Origin: Bacteroidota bacterium
Lineage (GTDB): Bacteria; Bacteroidota; Bacteroidia; Chitinophagales; JADIYW01
Assembly (NCBI GenBank): GCA_020436225.1
Contig: JAGQYE010000009.1
Span: 1 to 52,421 of the forward strand
Direction: 5' to 3'
Length of the DNA: 52,421 bases
The number at the start of each line of letters is the position of its first letter. Positions within the stretch are counted from its first letter, which is position 1. This document shows positions 31,729-41,284 of the stretch, piece by piece. The notes under the pieces are model-generated. The model was not told the origin of the DNA. It saw only the letters and a list, made by a program, of their open reading frames with translations, and did no database searches. A program made the position numbers and the translations under genes.

Positions 31729-33426
31729 ATGATAGCACAAAAACGATGGACAAATTTAGAAGTTGATGAACAAGAAGTTCTGGCATTGCAACAGCAATTA
31801 AACATACATCCAATTTTGTGTAAACTCTTGGTTGAACGCAATATTAAAACCTTTGAACAAGCGAAAAATTTCTTTCGTCCAAGTTTAGAACATTTACACG
31901 ATCCATTTCTTATGCAAGATATGGATAAAGCTATCGAACGCATAGAAACAGCAATCTCTAATCAAGAACATATATTAATTTATGGAGATTATGATGTTGA
32001 TGGAACCACTGCAGTTTCTGTTGTTTATTCATACTTCAAAGATTTATATTCAAATATTTCATACTACATTCCTGACAGATACTCGGAAGGTTATGGAATT
32101 TCTTTGCAAAGCATAGATTTCTCAAATGAAAAAAATATTACATTAATTATTGCTTTAGATTGTGGCATCAAAGCACACGACAAAATAAATTATGCCAAAG
32201 AAAAAGGTATCGATTTTATTATTTGCGACCATCATTTACCCGACGAAACCCTTCCAAATGCGGTTGCCATCCTCGACCCAAAACGTAAAGATTGTACGTA
32301 TCCTTTTGACGAATTAAGTGGTTGCGGAATTGGGTTTAAACTCATTCAAGCTTATGCTCAAAAAAATAAACTTGACAGGGAAAAAGTATTTGAAAATTTA
32401 GATTTAGTTGCCACAAGTATTGCATCCGATTTAGTACCAATTACAGGAGAAAATAGAATTCTTGCAAAGTTTGGTGTAGAAAAAGTAAATAAACAACCAA
32501 GAGCAGGTTTCAAAGCTTTATTCAGCGAACTCAAGCTCGATAGAATTTTAGATATTAACGATTTAGTTTTTATTATCGGTCCAAGAATTAATGCTGCAGG
32601 AAGAATAGCACATGGTTCTGAAGCCGTTACTTTATTGATTGAAAAGGATTTTGAAAATGCTGTAGAAAAAACAAAAAAGGTTCAACAGAATAATACCGAC
32701 AGAAAAAGTTTAGATAAAGATATTACTGAAGAAGCCTATTTGATGTTAGAAAATGATGAACATCAAAACAAAAAAAAATCAACAGTTTTATATCAAGAAC
32801 ATTGGCACAAAGGCGTTATTGGAATTGTAGCTTCGAGGTTAATTGAAAAATATCATCGCCCAACGATTGTTTTAACAGAATCGAATGGAAAAGTGGTTGG
32901 TTCAGGTCGATCAGTTTCAGGATTTGATTTACACAGTGCCATTGATGCTTGCAGTGAACATTTGATTCAATTTGGCGGACATAAATATGCTGCCGGTTTA
33001 ACCATGGAATTAGATAAAATTGACGACTTTACTGAAGCTTTTGAAAAGATAGTAAGCGAACGTATTTTAGAAGAACAACTCATTCCTCAAATTGAAGTAG
33101 ATGCAGAAATTGAGCTAACCGACATCAATGAGAAATTTTATAATATCGTTGAGCAAATGGCGCCTTTTGGTCCCGGAAATATGTGTCCGAATTTTGTTAC
33201 CAAAGATGTGTACGACACCGGCTACTCAAAAGTGTTGAATGGAAATCATCTCAAACTAAATATCTTAAAAGACGGACAAAATCCCAAAAACGGAATCGGA
33301 TTTGGCATGGGCGATTATATGGAAATCATCAATTCCAAAGAAACATTTGATATCTGTTATCAAATTTTTTCGAACACTTGGAACGGACAAACAAAAATCG
33401 AATTTCGATTAAAAGATTTAAAATAA
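31729..33426 (+). CDS. recJ: Single-stranded-DNA-specific exonuclease RecJ
   Basis: RecJ degrades single-stranded DNA 5' to 3' in recombination and repair. The 565-residue protein shows the DHH-family metal motifs: YGDYDVDGTTA with Asp87/89/91, LDCGIKAHD, and CDHHLPDE with Asp167-His168-His169. FIIGPRINAAGRIAHG lies in the core. HWHKGVIGIVASRLIEKYHRPTIV and the DHHA1 motif FGGHKYAAGLTM follow, with a C-terminal OB-fold region. The length is typical. It has its own promoter and is followed by lptB after 35 bp, probably in one transcript. Confidence 0.97.
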   Translation: MIAQKRWTNLEVDEQEVLALQQQLNIHPILCKLLVERNIKTFEQAKNFFRPSLEHLHDPFLMQDMDKAIERIETAISNQEHILIYGDYDVDGTTAVSVVYSYFKDLYSNISYYIPDRYSEGYGISLQSIDFSNEKNITLIIALDCGIKAHDKINYAKEKGIDFIICDHHLPDETLPNAVAILDPKRKDCTYPFDELSGCGIGFKLIQAYAQKNKLDREKVFENLDLVATSIASDLVPITGENRILAKFGVEKVNKQPRAGFKALFSELKLDRILDINDLVFIIGPRINAAGRIAHGSEAVTLLIEKDFENAVEKTKKVQQNNTDRKSLDKDITEEAYLMLENDEHQNKKKSTVLYQEHWHKGVIGIVASRLIEKYHRPTIVLTESNGKVVGSGRSVSGFDLHSAIDACSEHLIQFGGHKYAAGLTMELDKIDDFTEAFEKIVSERILEEQLIPQIEVDAEIELTDINEKFYNIVEQMAPFGPGNMCPNFVTKDVYDTGYSKVLNGNHLKLNILKDGQNPKNGIGFGMGDYMEIINSKETFDICYQIFSNTWNGQTKIEFRLKDLK

Positions 33427-33461
33427 AACAAGCATTTTAAGCATCCTTTCAAATTTATTTT

Positions 33462-34187
33462 ATGAAACTTCGCACAGAACATTTAGTAAAAACATATAGC
33501 AAACGAAGAGTAGTTGATAATGTTTCTATCGAAGTTAATCAAGGCGAATGTGTCGGACTTTTAGGTCCGAATGGTGCCGGCAAAACTACTACTTTTTATA
33601 TTACTGTCGGCTTAATTACACCAAATGAAGGCAAGGTTTTTTTGGGCGATAAAGATATTTCTTCTGTAGCTATGTACAAACGTGCAAAATTGGGAATTGG
33701 TTATCTTCCGCAAGAAAATTCTGTTTTTAGAACCTTGAGTGTGGAAGATAATATCAAAGCAATATTAGAATTTACTCCATTAAAAAAATCAGAACAAAAA
33801 GAAAAATTAGAATCTTTATTAGAAGAATTCGGTTTATCACATGTTCGCAAATCAAAAGGAAAATTACTATCTGGAGGTGAACGCAGAAGAACAGAAATTG
33901 CACGCGCTTTAGCCTCTGATCCAAAATTTATTTTATTAGATGAACCTTTTGCAGGTATCGATCCAATTGCTGTTGAAGATATTCAGCATATCGTAGAAAA
34001 ATTAAAATATAAAAACATTGGCATTCTCATTACTGACCATAATGTACACGAAACGCTTTCCATTACTGACCGCTCCTATATGTTGTTTGAAGGAAAAATC
34101 ATCAAGCAAGGAAGCGCAGACGAATTAGCCGCAGACGAACACGTCAGAAAAGTTTATTTAGGACAAAATTTTGAATTGCGGAAATAA
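33462..34187 (+). CDS. lptB: Lipopolysaccharide export ABC transporter ATPase
   Basis: LptB powers extraction of LPS from the inner membrane and transfer to the Lpt bridge, working with LptF, LptG and LptC. The 241-residue ATPase has Walker A GPNGAGKT (35-42), Q loop [10 protein letters not shown], signature [16 protein letters not shown] (from 136), Walker [13 protein letters not shown] and switch His in [10 protein letters not shown]. The sequence pattern GIGYLPQE and LLSGGERRR is typical of LptB rather than other ABC ATPases. Membrane partners are not in the window. It follows recJ closely. Confidence 0.95.
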   Translation: MKLRTEHLVKTYSKRRVVDNVSIEVNQGECVGLLGPNGAGKTTTFYITVGLITPNEGKVFLGDKDISSVAMYKRAKLGIGYLPQENSVFRTLSVEDNIKAILEFTPLKKSEQKEKLESLLEEFGLSHVRKSKGKLLSGGERRRTEIARALASDPKFILLDEPFAGIDPIAVEDIQHIVEKLKYKNIGILITDHNVHETLSITDRSYMLFEGKIIKQGSADELAADEHVRKVYLGQNFELRK

Positions 34188-34494
34188 GATAACCTTTTTT
34201 GCGGTTTGAAATAAAAATGAACATCAATATTAACTACTCAATGTCATTCGCCAGAAAGTGGTAATCTCAATAAATAAACCATATAGTAACATAGCTTTTT
34301 TTTGATTTAGAAGAAGAGATAGATACACACAAGAATTCATATTTGATGAATACTAATGTACAGCTTAGATGAACAAACATAAACTTCCTTCCTATTAAGC
34401 TATTTCCCTATGTTTCTATGTGTTTAAAAAAATATTCGGTTAATAACTTGAATTCACTATACTTAAACAGCGCAACTGGTTAAGATATTTTTAT
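34188..34494. other. Gene-free stretch after lptB
   Basis: This 307-bp AT-rich interval between the convergent lptB and esterase genes contains one REP-like unit (34243-34268, minus) and a CCTATGTTTCTATGTG short repeat near 34407. No gene or clear terminator was found. Confidence 0.6.
34243..34268 (-). repeat. REP-like palindrome, copy 4 (minus strand)
   Basis: On the minus strand it reads GAGATTACCACTTTCTGG then CGAATGAC, the same 26-bp layout as the units at 12911 and 16354, 18-22 kb away. Confidence 0.65.
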
Positions 34495-35502
34495 TTACTC
34501 CAACAATTTCCGTTTTAAAAATTCTGACATTGTTTCATTCTGAGTCGTATTAATGTTTAAAGATGGGATTAAAGATTTATTTTCTAAGCCTAAAGAGTCT
34601 GCTTTTAATTTTAATAATTTTTCAAACATCGGTGTATGATTTGCCATTTTTCTGTCAGTAGGGATAACCAATTCATTTATATTTTGTGTATATAACGGAG
34701 GGTCATCCGATGACATCCATCCAATTAAATCAGCTTCTTTTCTTTTTACAATTGTAGCACTATCATTTGTTAGATAACTCATATTCGGAATTGCCATGCT
34801 GGCCAATATCTGTTCTTCAACACCTGTAATTGCAAAATAATTAATGCCTTGTTGCATATAAAAATCTTGAACATATATCGGATCATAAGATGCCTGGCTA
34901 GTATTATGACCAACTACTTTTAATCGAGAAGATTCTCTCGAAATTAAATCAGTAGAGTTTGGCTCAGCCATTTCAGGATGAAATGCTAACCAAATTGAAA
35001 TTCCTCCTCCGGCTGAATTTCCATAACAAGCAATTCTTGATTTATCAATATTTAATGCCTTTGCATGATACCGAATAAATTGCACACATCTTTTTGAATC
35101 TTGTAATGAAATTTCTGCACCCATTTCAAGGCTGTCCTGAATTAATCTGTAATTTGCTGTTACAAAAGCAATATTATTTTTTAAAAAATATGCTATATCA
35201 TCGGCAACATTATCATAAGCAACAGTTTTATCGCCACCTGTAAAGCCACCACCATGCCACCATATTACCAAAGCAGTTGGTGCGCTACTTTTCGGCATAA
35301 AAATATCGAAAGTAGTATGCGGATAATTTGCATAAGCCACGTCAGCAGCAAATTTTGCATCAACAGAATCTAATGCAATTGGTGGTGTAGTAAAATTTAA
35401 TTGTAAATCATCTTCTTCGCTAATTCCTGATTTTGTACAAGAAAATACAAGTAAAGACAAAAGGCTAATTAGAATAAATTGGATTTTATGTTTCTTTCTC
35501 AT
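34495..35502 (-). CDS. Alpha/beta hydrolase lipoprotein (HSL-like esterase)
   Basis: The 335-residue protein has a lipoprotein signal ending LVFSC (Cys22), so it is membrane-anchored on the periplasmic or outer side. The hydrolase domain has oxyanion motif HGGG (83-86) and nucleophile elbow GNSAGG (Ser163), as in hormone-sensitive-lipase-like and BD-FAE-type esterases. It contains FDIFMPKSSAPTALVIWWHGGG and AFVTANYRLIQDSLEMGAEISLQDSKRCVQFIRYHAKALNID (split over the core). The C-terminal part is unusual: I cannot place the acid and His with confidence, although HTPMFEKLL is a His candidate. It stands alone; tRNA-Glu and its terminator lie upstream. Substrate unknown. Confidence 0.85.
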   Translation of the reverse strand: MRKKHKIQFILISLLSLLVFSCTKSGISEEDDLQLNFTTPPIALDSVDAKFAADVAYANYPHTTFDIFMPKSSAPTALVIWWHGGGFTGGDKTVAYDNVADDIAYFLKNNIAFVTANYRLIQDSLEMGAEISLQDSKRCVQFIRYHAKALNIDKSRIACYGNSAGGGISIWLAFHPEMAEPNSTDLISRESSRLKVVGHNTSQASYDPIYVQDFYMQQGINYFAITGVEEQILASMAIPNMSYLTNDSATIVKRKEADLIGWMSSDDPPLYTQNINELVIPTDRKMANHTPMFEKLLKLKADSLGLENKSLIPSLNINTTQNETMSEFLKRKLLE

Positions 35503-35555
35503 ATCAGTTGATTTTATATTTAGACTATGAGAAATAGAAAAGGTTTAATCTAAAA

Positions 35556-35593
35556 CATTAAAAAAGCCGTTGAAATCAACGACTTTTTTAATG
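35556..35593 (-). terminator. Terminator of tRNA-Glu, near-perfect long hairpin
   Basis: CATTAAAAAAG-C-CGTTGA and TCAACG-A-CTTTTTTAATG form a 17-bp stem with a single mismatch around AA. The hairpin is symmetric and has T runs on both strands. Confidence 0.85.
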
Positions 35594-35595
35594 TT

Positions 35596-35670
35596 TGGTA
35601 GCCCGTAGGGGAATCGAACCCCTGTTTGAAGAATGAAAATCTCCTGTCCTAACCCCTAGACGAACGGGCC
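35596..35670 (-). tRNA. tRNA-Glu (anticodon TTC), CCA encoded
   Basis: The minus strand gives acceptor GGCCCGT/ACGGGCT with a first-pair G-U, anticodon stem GGAGA/TCTTC with loop TTTTCAT, T arm AGGGG-TTCGATT-CCCCT, discriminator A, then encoded CCA. Confidence 0.97.
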
Positions 35671-35845
35671 GTTCTCTAAAAGCGAGTGCAAATATACAAC
35701 TTTTTTATTCACTCAAATGTTTTTATTAAAAAAAAATATTACCAAACTATTATAGTTTAATCAAGCAAAAAGAAATTAATTGAATTAACGATTAACTTCA
35801 TTTATTATTCTAATTTTATGTGCTCACACTTATATACTATAAATC

Positions 35846-36850
35846 ATGCCTAAACCAAAAATTGCAATTAACGGACTCGGTCGTATCGGAAGATTAGTTT
35901 TTCAAATTTTAATAGATAAAAAAAATGTAGATATTGTTGTTGTAAACGATATTGCTCCTAACGATGCTTTAGTCTATCTTTTAAAACATGATACAGCTCA
36001 AGGAAAATGGAATAAAACAATTACAGCCAAAGAAAATCATCTTTTTATTGAAGAGGAAGAAATTATCAGCACTTCCATTGCCGAATCTAAAAATCTACCT
36101 TGGAAAGAATACGATATTGATATTGTGGTTGAATGTTCAGGACGACTTAGAACGAAAGAAAAATTAGAAGAACATCTTGATGCTGGAGCAAAGAAAGTTA
36201 TTATCTCCTCGCCTGCAGACGAACAAGTTAAAACAATCGTTACAGGCATCAATGACAATACCATAAATAATGAAGATATCATTTTATCGAATGCTTCTTG
36301 CACGACCAATTGTCTTGCGCCAATGGTTAAAATTCTAAATGATAATTTCGGAATCGAGCAAGGCATCATGAGTACCGTGCATGCTTATACAGGCGACCAA
36401 AAACTACACGATAGCATTCACGCCAGCGATTTTAGACGTGCACGCGCTGCTGCGCAAAACTTGGTTCCGACCACTTCAAATGCCAACAAAGCCTTAGAAT
36501 GGGTAATGCCGGAAATTAAAGGAAAGATGAAAGGCAGTGCCGTTCGCGTGCCGGTTATTGTCGGCTCTTTAACTGAATTATATTGCAACCTCAATAAGTC
36601 AACTTCTATCGAAGAAATTAATGCCGTTTTTAAAAATGCAGCCGAAACAAATTGGAAAAATATTTTAGAATATACAGAAGAACCGCTTGTCTCCAGCGAT
36701 ATTATTCACAATCCGCATTCTTGTATTTTTGATGCCGGCTTAACACAAAAAATTGGCGAATTGTATAAAATTGTTGGTTGGTACGACAATGAATATGGCT
36801 ATGCCAATCGCTTGGCTGAATTAGTAGAAAAAGTCGCCTTTTTGAAATAA
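35846..36850 (+). CDS. gap: Glyceraldehyde-3-phosphate dehydrogenase
   Basis: This glycolytic enzyme oxidises glyceraldehyde-3-phosphate to 1,3-bisphosphoglycerate. The 334-residue protein has the Rossmann start IAINGLGRIGRLVFQ, the catalytic Cys152 in SNASCTTNCLAP, the His-containing segment MSTVHAYTGDQ, RVPVIVGSLTEL and WYDNEYGYANRLAEL. It is full length. It lies 57 bp upstream of pgk, forming a gap-pgk pair that catalyses consecutive steps. A clear -7 box was not found immediately upstream; TATATACTATAAATC precedes the ATG. Confidence 0.97.
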   Translation: MPKPKIAINGLGRIGRLVFQILIDKKNVDIVVVNDIAPNDALVYLLKHDTAQGKWNKTITAKENHLFIEEEEIISTSIAESKNLPWKEYDIDIVVECSGRLRTKEKLEEHLDAGAKKVIISSPADEQVKTIVTGINDNTINNEDIILSNASCTTNCLAPMVKILNDNFGIEQGIMSTVHAYTGDQKLHDSIHASDFRRARAAAQNLVPTTSNANKALEWVMPEIKGKMKGSAVRVPVIVGSLTELYCNLNKSTSIEEINAVFKNAAETNWKNILEYTEEPLVSSDIIHNPHSCIFDAGLTQKIGELYKIVGWYDNEYGYANRLAELVEKVAFLK

Positions 36851-36907
36851 AAAACTAGTTTAATTTTTTATTTTTATCGATTCAATAAACCGATTCATTT
36901 TACAAAA

Positions 36908-38119
36908 ATGCAAACCGTAGATTCTATCAACTTCAACGACAAACGCGCATTAATTCGCGTGGACTTTAACGTGCCTTTCGATAAGCAATTCAATATTACT
37001 GACGATACGCGCATTCGTGCGGCGTTGCCAACCATAAATAAAGTTTTGAAGGATGGCGGAAGCGTTGTGCTGATGTCGCACTTAGGTCGTCCGCTAAAAA
37101 AATTAAAAGAAGATGGCAGCATTGATAGAGAAAAATTTACTTTAAAACATATCGTTAAACATCTTTCTAATTTATTAGAAAGAGATGTAATTTTTGCTGA
37201 TGATTGTATTGACGAAAACAGCCAAACTTTATCCAACAATTTAAAAAATGGCGAAGTATTATTGTTGGAAAACACGCGCTTTCACAAAGGAGAAGAAAAA
37301 GGCGACGAAGCATTTGCAGCACAATTAGCGCATCACGGCGATGTTTACATCAACGACGCATTTGGTTCTGCACATCGCGCACATGCCAGCACTACGATTG
37401 TTGCGAAACATTTCACTAAAGAAAATAAATGCTTTGGCTATTTAATGGCAGCAGAAGTCGCCAATGCGCAAAAGGTTTTAAATAACGCAACTAAACCATT
37501 TACGGCAATTCTTGGTGGTGCAAAAGTGTCGGATAAAATACTCATTATAGAAAACTTATTAAACCTTGCTGACAATATCATCATTGGTGGCGGCATGGCT
37601 TACACATTTATTAAAGCATTAGGATTTAATGTTGGCAATTCATTGGTGGAAGATGATAAAATCGATTTAGCTATTGATATTCTAAAACGAGCAAATGACA
37701 AAGGTGTAAAAATAGTTTTGCCGGAAGATTCCATTATTGCCGATAAATTTGACAACGATGCTAACACACAAATCGTTGACAACTTGAATATGAAATCCGG
37801 CTGGATGGGCTTAGATATCGGGCATCAATCTATTTCTATTTTTGAAGATGTTATCAAAGAATCAAAAACAATTTTATGGAACGGACCAATGGGCGTTTTT
37901 GAAATGGAAAATTTCCAAAACGGAACGCGTGCCGTTGCCATTGCTATCGCTCACGCCACAAAAGAAGGTGCATTTAGTTTAGTTGGCGGCGGCGATAGTG
38001 TTGCCGCAATTAATAAATTTCATTTAGCAGATAAAGTCAGTTACGTAAGCACCGGCGGTGGCGCTTTATTAGAATTTTTTGAAGGAAAAACCTTGCCTGG
38101 CGTTACGGCTTTGTTGTAG
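36908..38119 (+). CDS. pgk: Phosphoglycerate kinase
   Basis: The enzyme makes ATP and 3-phosphoglycerate from 1,3-bisphosphoglycerate. The 403-residue monomer shows [29 protein letters not shown] at the N-terminus, [38 protein letters not shown], the hinge/nucleotide domain with [33 protein letters not shown] and [13 protein letters not shown], and the end [19 protein letters not shown]. The length is standard. It is co-transcribed with gap and converges with the pterin-enzyme gene 17 bp away. Confidence 0.98.
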   Translation: MQTVDSINFNDKRALIRVDFNVPFDKQFNITDDTRIRAALPTINKVLKDGGSVVLMSHLGRPLKKLKEDGSIDREKFTLKHIVKHLSNLLERDVIFADDCIDENSQTLSNNLKNGEVLLLENTRFHKGEEKGDEAFAAQLAHHGDVYINDAFGSAHRAHASTTIVAKHFTKENKCFGYLMAAEVANAQKVLNNATKPFTAILGGAKVSDKILIIENLLNLADNIIIGGGMAYTFIKALGFNVGNSLVEDDKIDLAIDILKRANDKGVKIVLPEDSIIADKFDNDANTQIVDNLNMKSGWMGLDIGHQSISIFEDVIKESKTILWNGPMGVFEMENFQNGTRAVAIAIAHATKEGAFSLVGGGDSVAAINKFHLADKVSYVSTGGGALLEFFEGKTLPGVTALL

Positions 38120-38136
38120 CAAAATCTGTTGATTAA

Positions 38137-38550
38137 TTAAACAGGATATTCTACGCCATTTTTTTCTGTTTCCCAAAGTTTGATATGTAAATCAAATTTT
38201 GAATCTAAACGTGCGCGAATTAAATCATAAATAGCAATAACAATATTTTCTGCCGTCGGGTTTAGGTATTTAAATTCTTCGGTATCTAAATTCAAATTCT
38301 TATGGTCAAATCGTTCTTCTACTTCTTCTTTTATAATCGATTTCACTATTTTTAAGTCGATAACATAACCAGTTTCAGCCTCAACTTCTCCGGTTATTTT
38401 TACTTCTAAATGATAATTATGTCCGTGAAAATGTTCATTTGCACATAAACCAAATACATCTTTGTTTTTTTCCACCGACCAATTTTCATTCCATAATTTA
38501 TGTGCTGCATTAAAACTTGCTCGGCGTATCACTGCTACTTTCTTACTCAT
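38137..38550 (-). CDS. queD: 6-carboxytetrahydropterin synthase / 6-pyruvoyl-tetrahydropterin synthase family
   Basis: The 137-residue enzyme of the T-fold family acts on dihydroneopterin triphosphate. The zinc ligands are His17 (FNAAHK) and His42/His44 (HFHGHNY). The catalytic Cys36 lies in GLCANEHFHGHNY, a spacing closer to eukaryotic-type PTPS than to E. coli QueD. DLKIVKSII and the ERFDHKNLN and PTAENI motifs are also typical. In bacteria the product usually goes to queuosine (preQ0) synthesis, but none of queC, queE or queF is near. The symbol is therefore tentative. A near-consensus -7 box (TAACTTTA, 38555-38562 on the minus strand) ends four bases before the ATG. Confidence 0.9.
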   Translation of the reverse strand: MSKKVAVIRRASFNAAHKLWNENWSVEKNKDVFGLCANEHFHGHNYHLEVKITGEVEAETGYVIDLKIVKSIIKEEVEERFDHKNLNLDTEEFKYLNPTAENIVIAIYDLIRARLDSKFDLHIKLWETEKNGVEYPV

Positions 38551-38554
38551 AAGA

Positions 38555-38562
38555 TAAAGTTA
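38555..38562 (-). promoter_or_regulatory. -7 box four bases before the queD start codon
   Basis: The minus strand reads TAACTTTA, TCTT, ATG. The TCTT spacer and distance are the same as for the phasin-like gene. Confidence 0.4.
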
Positions 38563-38665
38563 CAAGGAAAAAATGAGAAATATAAATTCAACTTTTTGTT
38601 GTAAGAATTTCTTTTGTTGTTTATAATTTATAGTATTAATTATGTGTTTACTCATTCCAACATTT

Positions 38666-38673
38666 TATCTTCG
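38666..38673 (+). promoter_or_regulatory. -7 box three bases before the holB start codon
   Basis: TATCTTCG (one mismatch to TAnnTTTG) is followed by TGT and then ATG at 38677. Confidence 0.4.
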
Positions 38674-38676
38674 TGT

Positions 38677-39798
38677 ATGCTGTTTAAAGACGTAGTCGGA
38701 CAAGAAGAAATCAAGCAACACTTAATAGATATTGCACTTGCAGGCAATGTGCCACATGCGCAGTTATTTCTATCTTATCCTGGTGCCGGCGCATTACCGA
38801 TGGCATTGGCATTTACACAAATGCTGGTTTGCGAACAACCAACCAATACAGATAGTTGTGGCACTTGCAGTGCGTGCATCAAGGCACAAAAACTCATTCA
38901 TCCCGACATCCATTTTTCGTATCCGGTCATCAATAAAAATGCATCACACAAGACGCCGCAAATCAGCATTGATTATATCAATGAATGGCGAAAAGAAGTA
39001 CTTGAAAATCCTTATTTAGATGAACAAGAATGGTTGCAGAAAATTGGAGCAGAAAATAAACAAGGCAATATTTCTGCTTTTGAGGCGCGTTCTATCATAA
39101 AAGGATTAAACTTGACTGCATTCGAATCAAAATATAAAATACACATCATTTGGATGGCAGAAGCCTTAGCAAAAGAAGGCAATATCTTATTAAAATTAAT
39201 TGAAGAACCTCCGGAAAATACCGTTCTAATTTTAATAGCAGAGAATCAAGAAGAAATTTTGCCGACCATTATTTCGAGATGTCAGTTAGTAAAAATAAAC
39301 AAGCTCAACGATGAAGCTATTGCTGAAGGTCTAATAAAAAAAGGCGTTCCGCAAAGTAACACACAACATCTCGCCTATTTAGCTGATGGAAATTTCAACA
39401 ATGCAATAAAATTAATCGACAGCGAAACAGGCGCAGATACGAGAAGATTAACGCAATGGTTAGATTTTTCTATCAACTTGAAAGCCGGAGAATTATATAA
39501 ATGGGTGGACGAAAACAGCAAAGCTGGTCGCGAAAACTTAAAAGTATTTTTAGAATATTCCACGCATATTTTTAGAGAATCGTTGTTGCTGTTGCATATA
39601 CAAAATTACACCGCACGATTGGCTAAAGACGAACTCAACTTAGCCATGCGCATCAACAAATTTTTGACGTATCAAAAGTTGGAAACACTTTTAGAACTTA
39701 TCAATAAGAAACATTACGAAATTGAACGCAACGTCAGTCCGAAATTAGTGTTGATGGATTTATCTTTAAAAATCCATCATATCATCAGAGGAAAATAA
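38677..39798 (+). CDS. holB: DNA polymerase III delta' subunit
   Basis: Delta' is the stator of the clamp loader. The 373-residue AAA+ protein begins MLFKDVVGQEEIKQHLIDIALAGNVPHAQLF. Its P-loop position reads SYPGAGALPMA, which lacks the Lys-Thr of an active Walker A, as normal for delta'. Cys52, Cys61, Cys64 and Cys67 form the zinc module. LLKLIEEPPENTVLILIAEN and ILPTIISRCQLVKI (SRC motif) are diagnostic. The ATG at 38677 matches family N-termini; a TTG at 38614 would add 21 unrelated residues. It converges with fumC 18 bp away. Confidence 0.95.
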   Translation: MLFKDVVGQEEIKQHLIDIALAGNVPHAQLFLSYPGAGALPMALAFTQMLVCEQPTNTDSCGTCSACIKAQKLIHPDIHFSYPVINKNASHKTPQISIDYINEWRKEVLENPYLDEQEWLQKIGAENKQGNISAFEARSIIKGLNLTAFESKYKIHIIWMAEALAKEGNILLKLIEEPPENTVLILIAENQEEILPTIISRCQLVKINKLNDEAIAEGLIKKGVPQSNTQHLAYLADGNFNNAIKLIDSETGADTRRLTQWLDFSINLKAGELYKWVDENSKAGRENLKVFLEYSTHIFRESLLLLHIQNYTARLAKDELNLAMRINKFLTYQKLETLLELINKKHYEIERNVSPKLVLMDLSLKIHHIIRGK

Positions 39799-39829
39799 AA
39801 AAAGATGGTTTGAATTTTACTTCAAACCA
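39794..39829 (-). terminator. Terminator of fumC, overlapping its last codons
   Basis: On the minus strand TGGTTTGAA pairs perfectly with TTCAAACCA (9 bp) around GTAAAA, and a T-rich run follows. The left arm encodes the last residues of fumarase, and the stop codon TAA lies in the loop. Confidence 0.8.
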
Positions 39830-41217
39830 CCAATCATATCTTCCGGTTTTACCCATTCATCAAATTGTTTCGCTGTTAAATGGCCTAATTTTATGGCGGT
39901 TTCTTTTAACGTTGCATTGTTTTTGTGTGCTGTTTGCGCAATTTCTGCTGCTTTATAATAACCAATTTTCGTATTTAATGCGGTTACCAACATTAACGAA
40001 TTATCTAAATTCTTTTTGATATTATCTTTCAAAGGTGTAATACCTACTGCACATTTGTCATTAAACGACACGCACACATCGCCGATTAAACGTGCACTGT
40101 GCAAGAAATTATAAATCATTACCGGTTTAAAAACATTCAACTCAAAATGCCCATTGCAACCGCCAATATTTATAGCCACATCATTTCCCAAAACTTGTGC
40201 AGCTACCATGGTCATAGCTTCGCATTGTGTTGGGTTTACTTTTCCCGGCATAATAGAAGAACCAGGCTCATTATCCGGAATATGAATTTCGCCGATACCA
40301 CAACGTGGACCTGATGACAACATACGAATATCATTCCCAATTTTCATTAAAGAAACAGCAACAGTTTTTAATGCGCCATGCGCTTCTACAATGGCATCGT
40401 GTGCAGCTAAAGATTCAAATTTATTTTGAGCTGTAACAAATGGAAATCCGGTTAATTTTGCAATTTCACTTGCCACATTTTTAGCATAGCCTTTTGGCGT
40501 GTTGATGCCTGTGCCAACTGCTGTGCCACCTAATGCCAATTCTGATAAATGTGCTAAACTATTTTCAATAGCTTTAATACCGTGGTCTAATTGAGAAACA
40601 TAACCAGAAAATTCTTGTCCTAAAGTCAATGGTGTTGCATCCATAAAATGCGTGCGACCAATTTTTACTATAGAAGAAAATTCTTTTGATTTTTTGGCTA
40701 AAGTATTTCTCAATTTTTTAATCCCCGGAATTGTTTTTTCCATCAAGATAGTATAAGCTGCAATATGCATTGCAGTTGGAAATGTATCGTTTGATGACTG
40801 CGATTTGTTGACATCATCATTAGGTGCAATTAATTTTTTCTCGTCTGTTAATTTGCCGCCAAGCAACACATGTCCGCGATAAGCAATTACTTCATTGACA
40901 TTCATATTCGATTGCGTGCCGGAGCCTGTTTGCCAAACTACCAATGGAAATTGGTCATCTAACTTGCCAGCTAAAATTTCATCGCATACTTTGCCGATGA
41001 TATCGCATTTTTGTTTGTCTAACACTTTGGCTTTGTAGTTGGTAATTGCTGCGGCTTTTTTCAAATAAGCAAATGCGCGAATAATTTCTTTCGGCATTTT
41101 GTTGATGTCTTGAGCTATTTGAAAATTTTCGATTGAGCGTTGTGTTTGTGCGCCGTAATAAGCATCAATAGGAACATTAACTTTTCCCATCGTGTCTTTT
41201 TCAATTCTGTATTGCAT
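39817..41217 (-). CDS. fumC: Class II fumarate hydratase
   Basis: The iron-independent fumarase interconverts fumarate and malate in the TCA cycle as a homotetramer. The 466-residue protein has [63 protein letters not shown] and the superfamily signature [16 protein letters not shown]. It is full length. It is the last gene of a minus-strand run that begins with nuoG, 67 bp after the enoyl-CoA hydratase gene. Whether it shares that transcript is not clear. Its terminator starts within the coding sequence. Confidence 0.97.
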   Translation of the reverse strand: MQYRIEKDTMGKVNVPIDAYYGAQTQRSIENFQIAQDINKMPKEIIRAFAYLKKAAAITNYKAKVLDKQKCDIIGKVCDEILAGKLDDQFPLVVWQTGSGTQSNMNVNEVIAYRGHVLLGGKLTDEKKLIAPNDDVNKSQSSNDTFPTAMHIAAYTILMEKTIPGIKKLRNTLAKKSKEFSSIVKIGRTHFMDATPLTLGQEFSGYVSQLDHGIKAIENSLAHLSELALGGTAVGTGINTPKGYAKNVASEIAKLTGFPFVTAQNKFESLAAHDAIVEAHGALKTVAVSLMKIGNDIRMLSSGPRCGIGEIHIPDNEPGSSIMPGKVNPTQCEAMTMVAAQVLGNDVAINIGGCNGHFELNVFKPVMIYNFLHSARLIGDVCVSFNDKCAVGITPLKDNIKKNLDNSLMLVTALNTKIGYYKAAEIAQTAHKNNATLKETAIKLGHLTAKQFDEWVKPEDMIGGLK

Positions 41218-41284
41218 TGTATATGAAATTAAAAAGTGAACTAAATTTGTTTTTATGTTGGTTTATTCTAAATAAAATTTCTTT

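Noticed and set aside
38677-39798. Broken Walker A in the clamp-loader subunit
   Set aside because: Delta' normally lacks a functional P-loop; the zinc module and SRC motif are intact.
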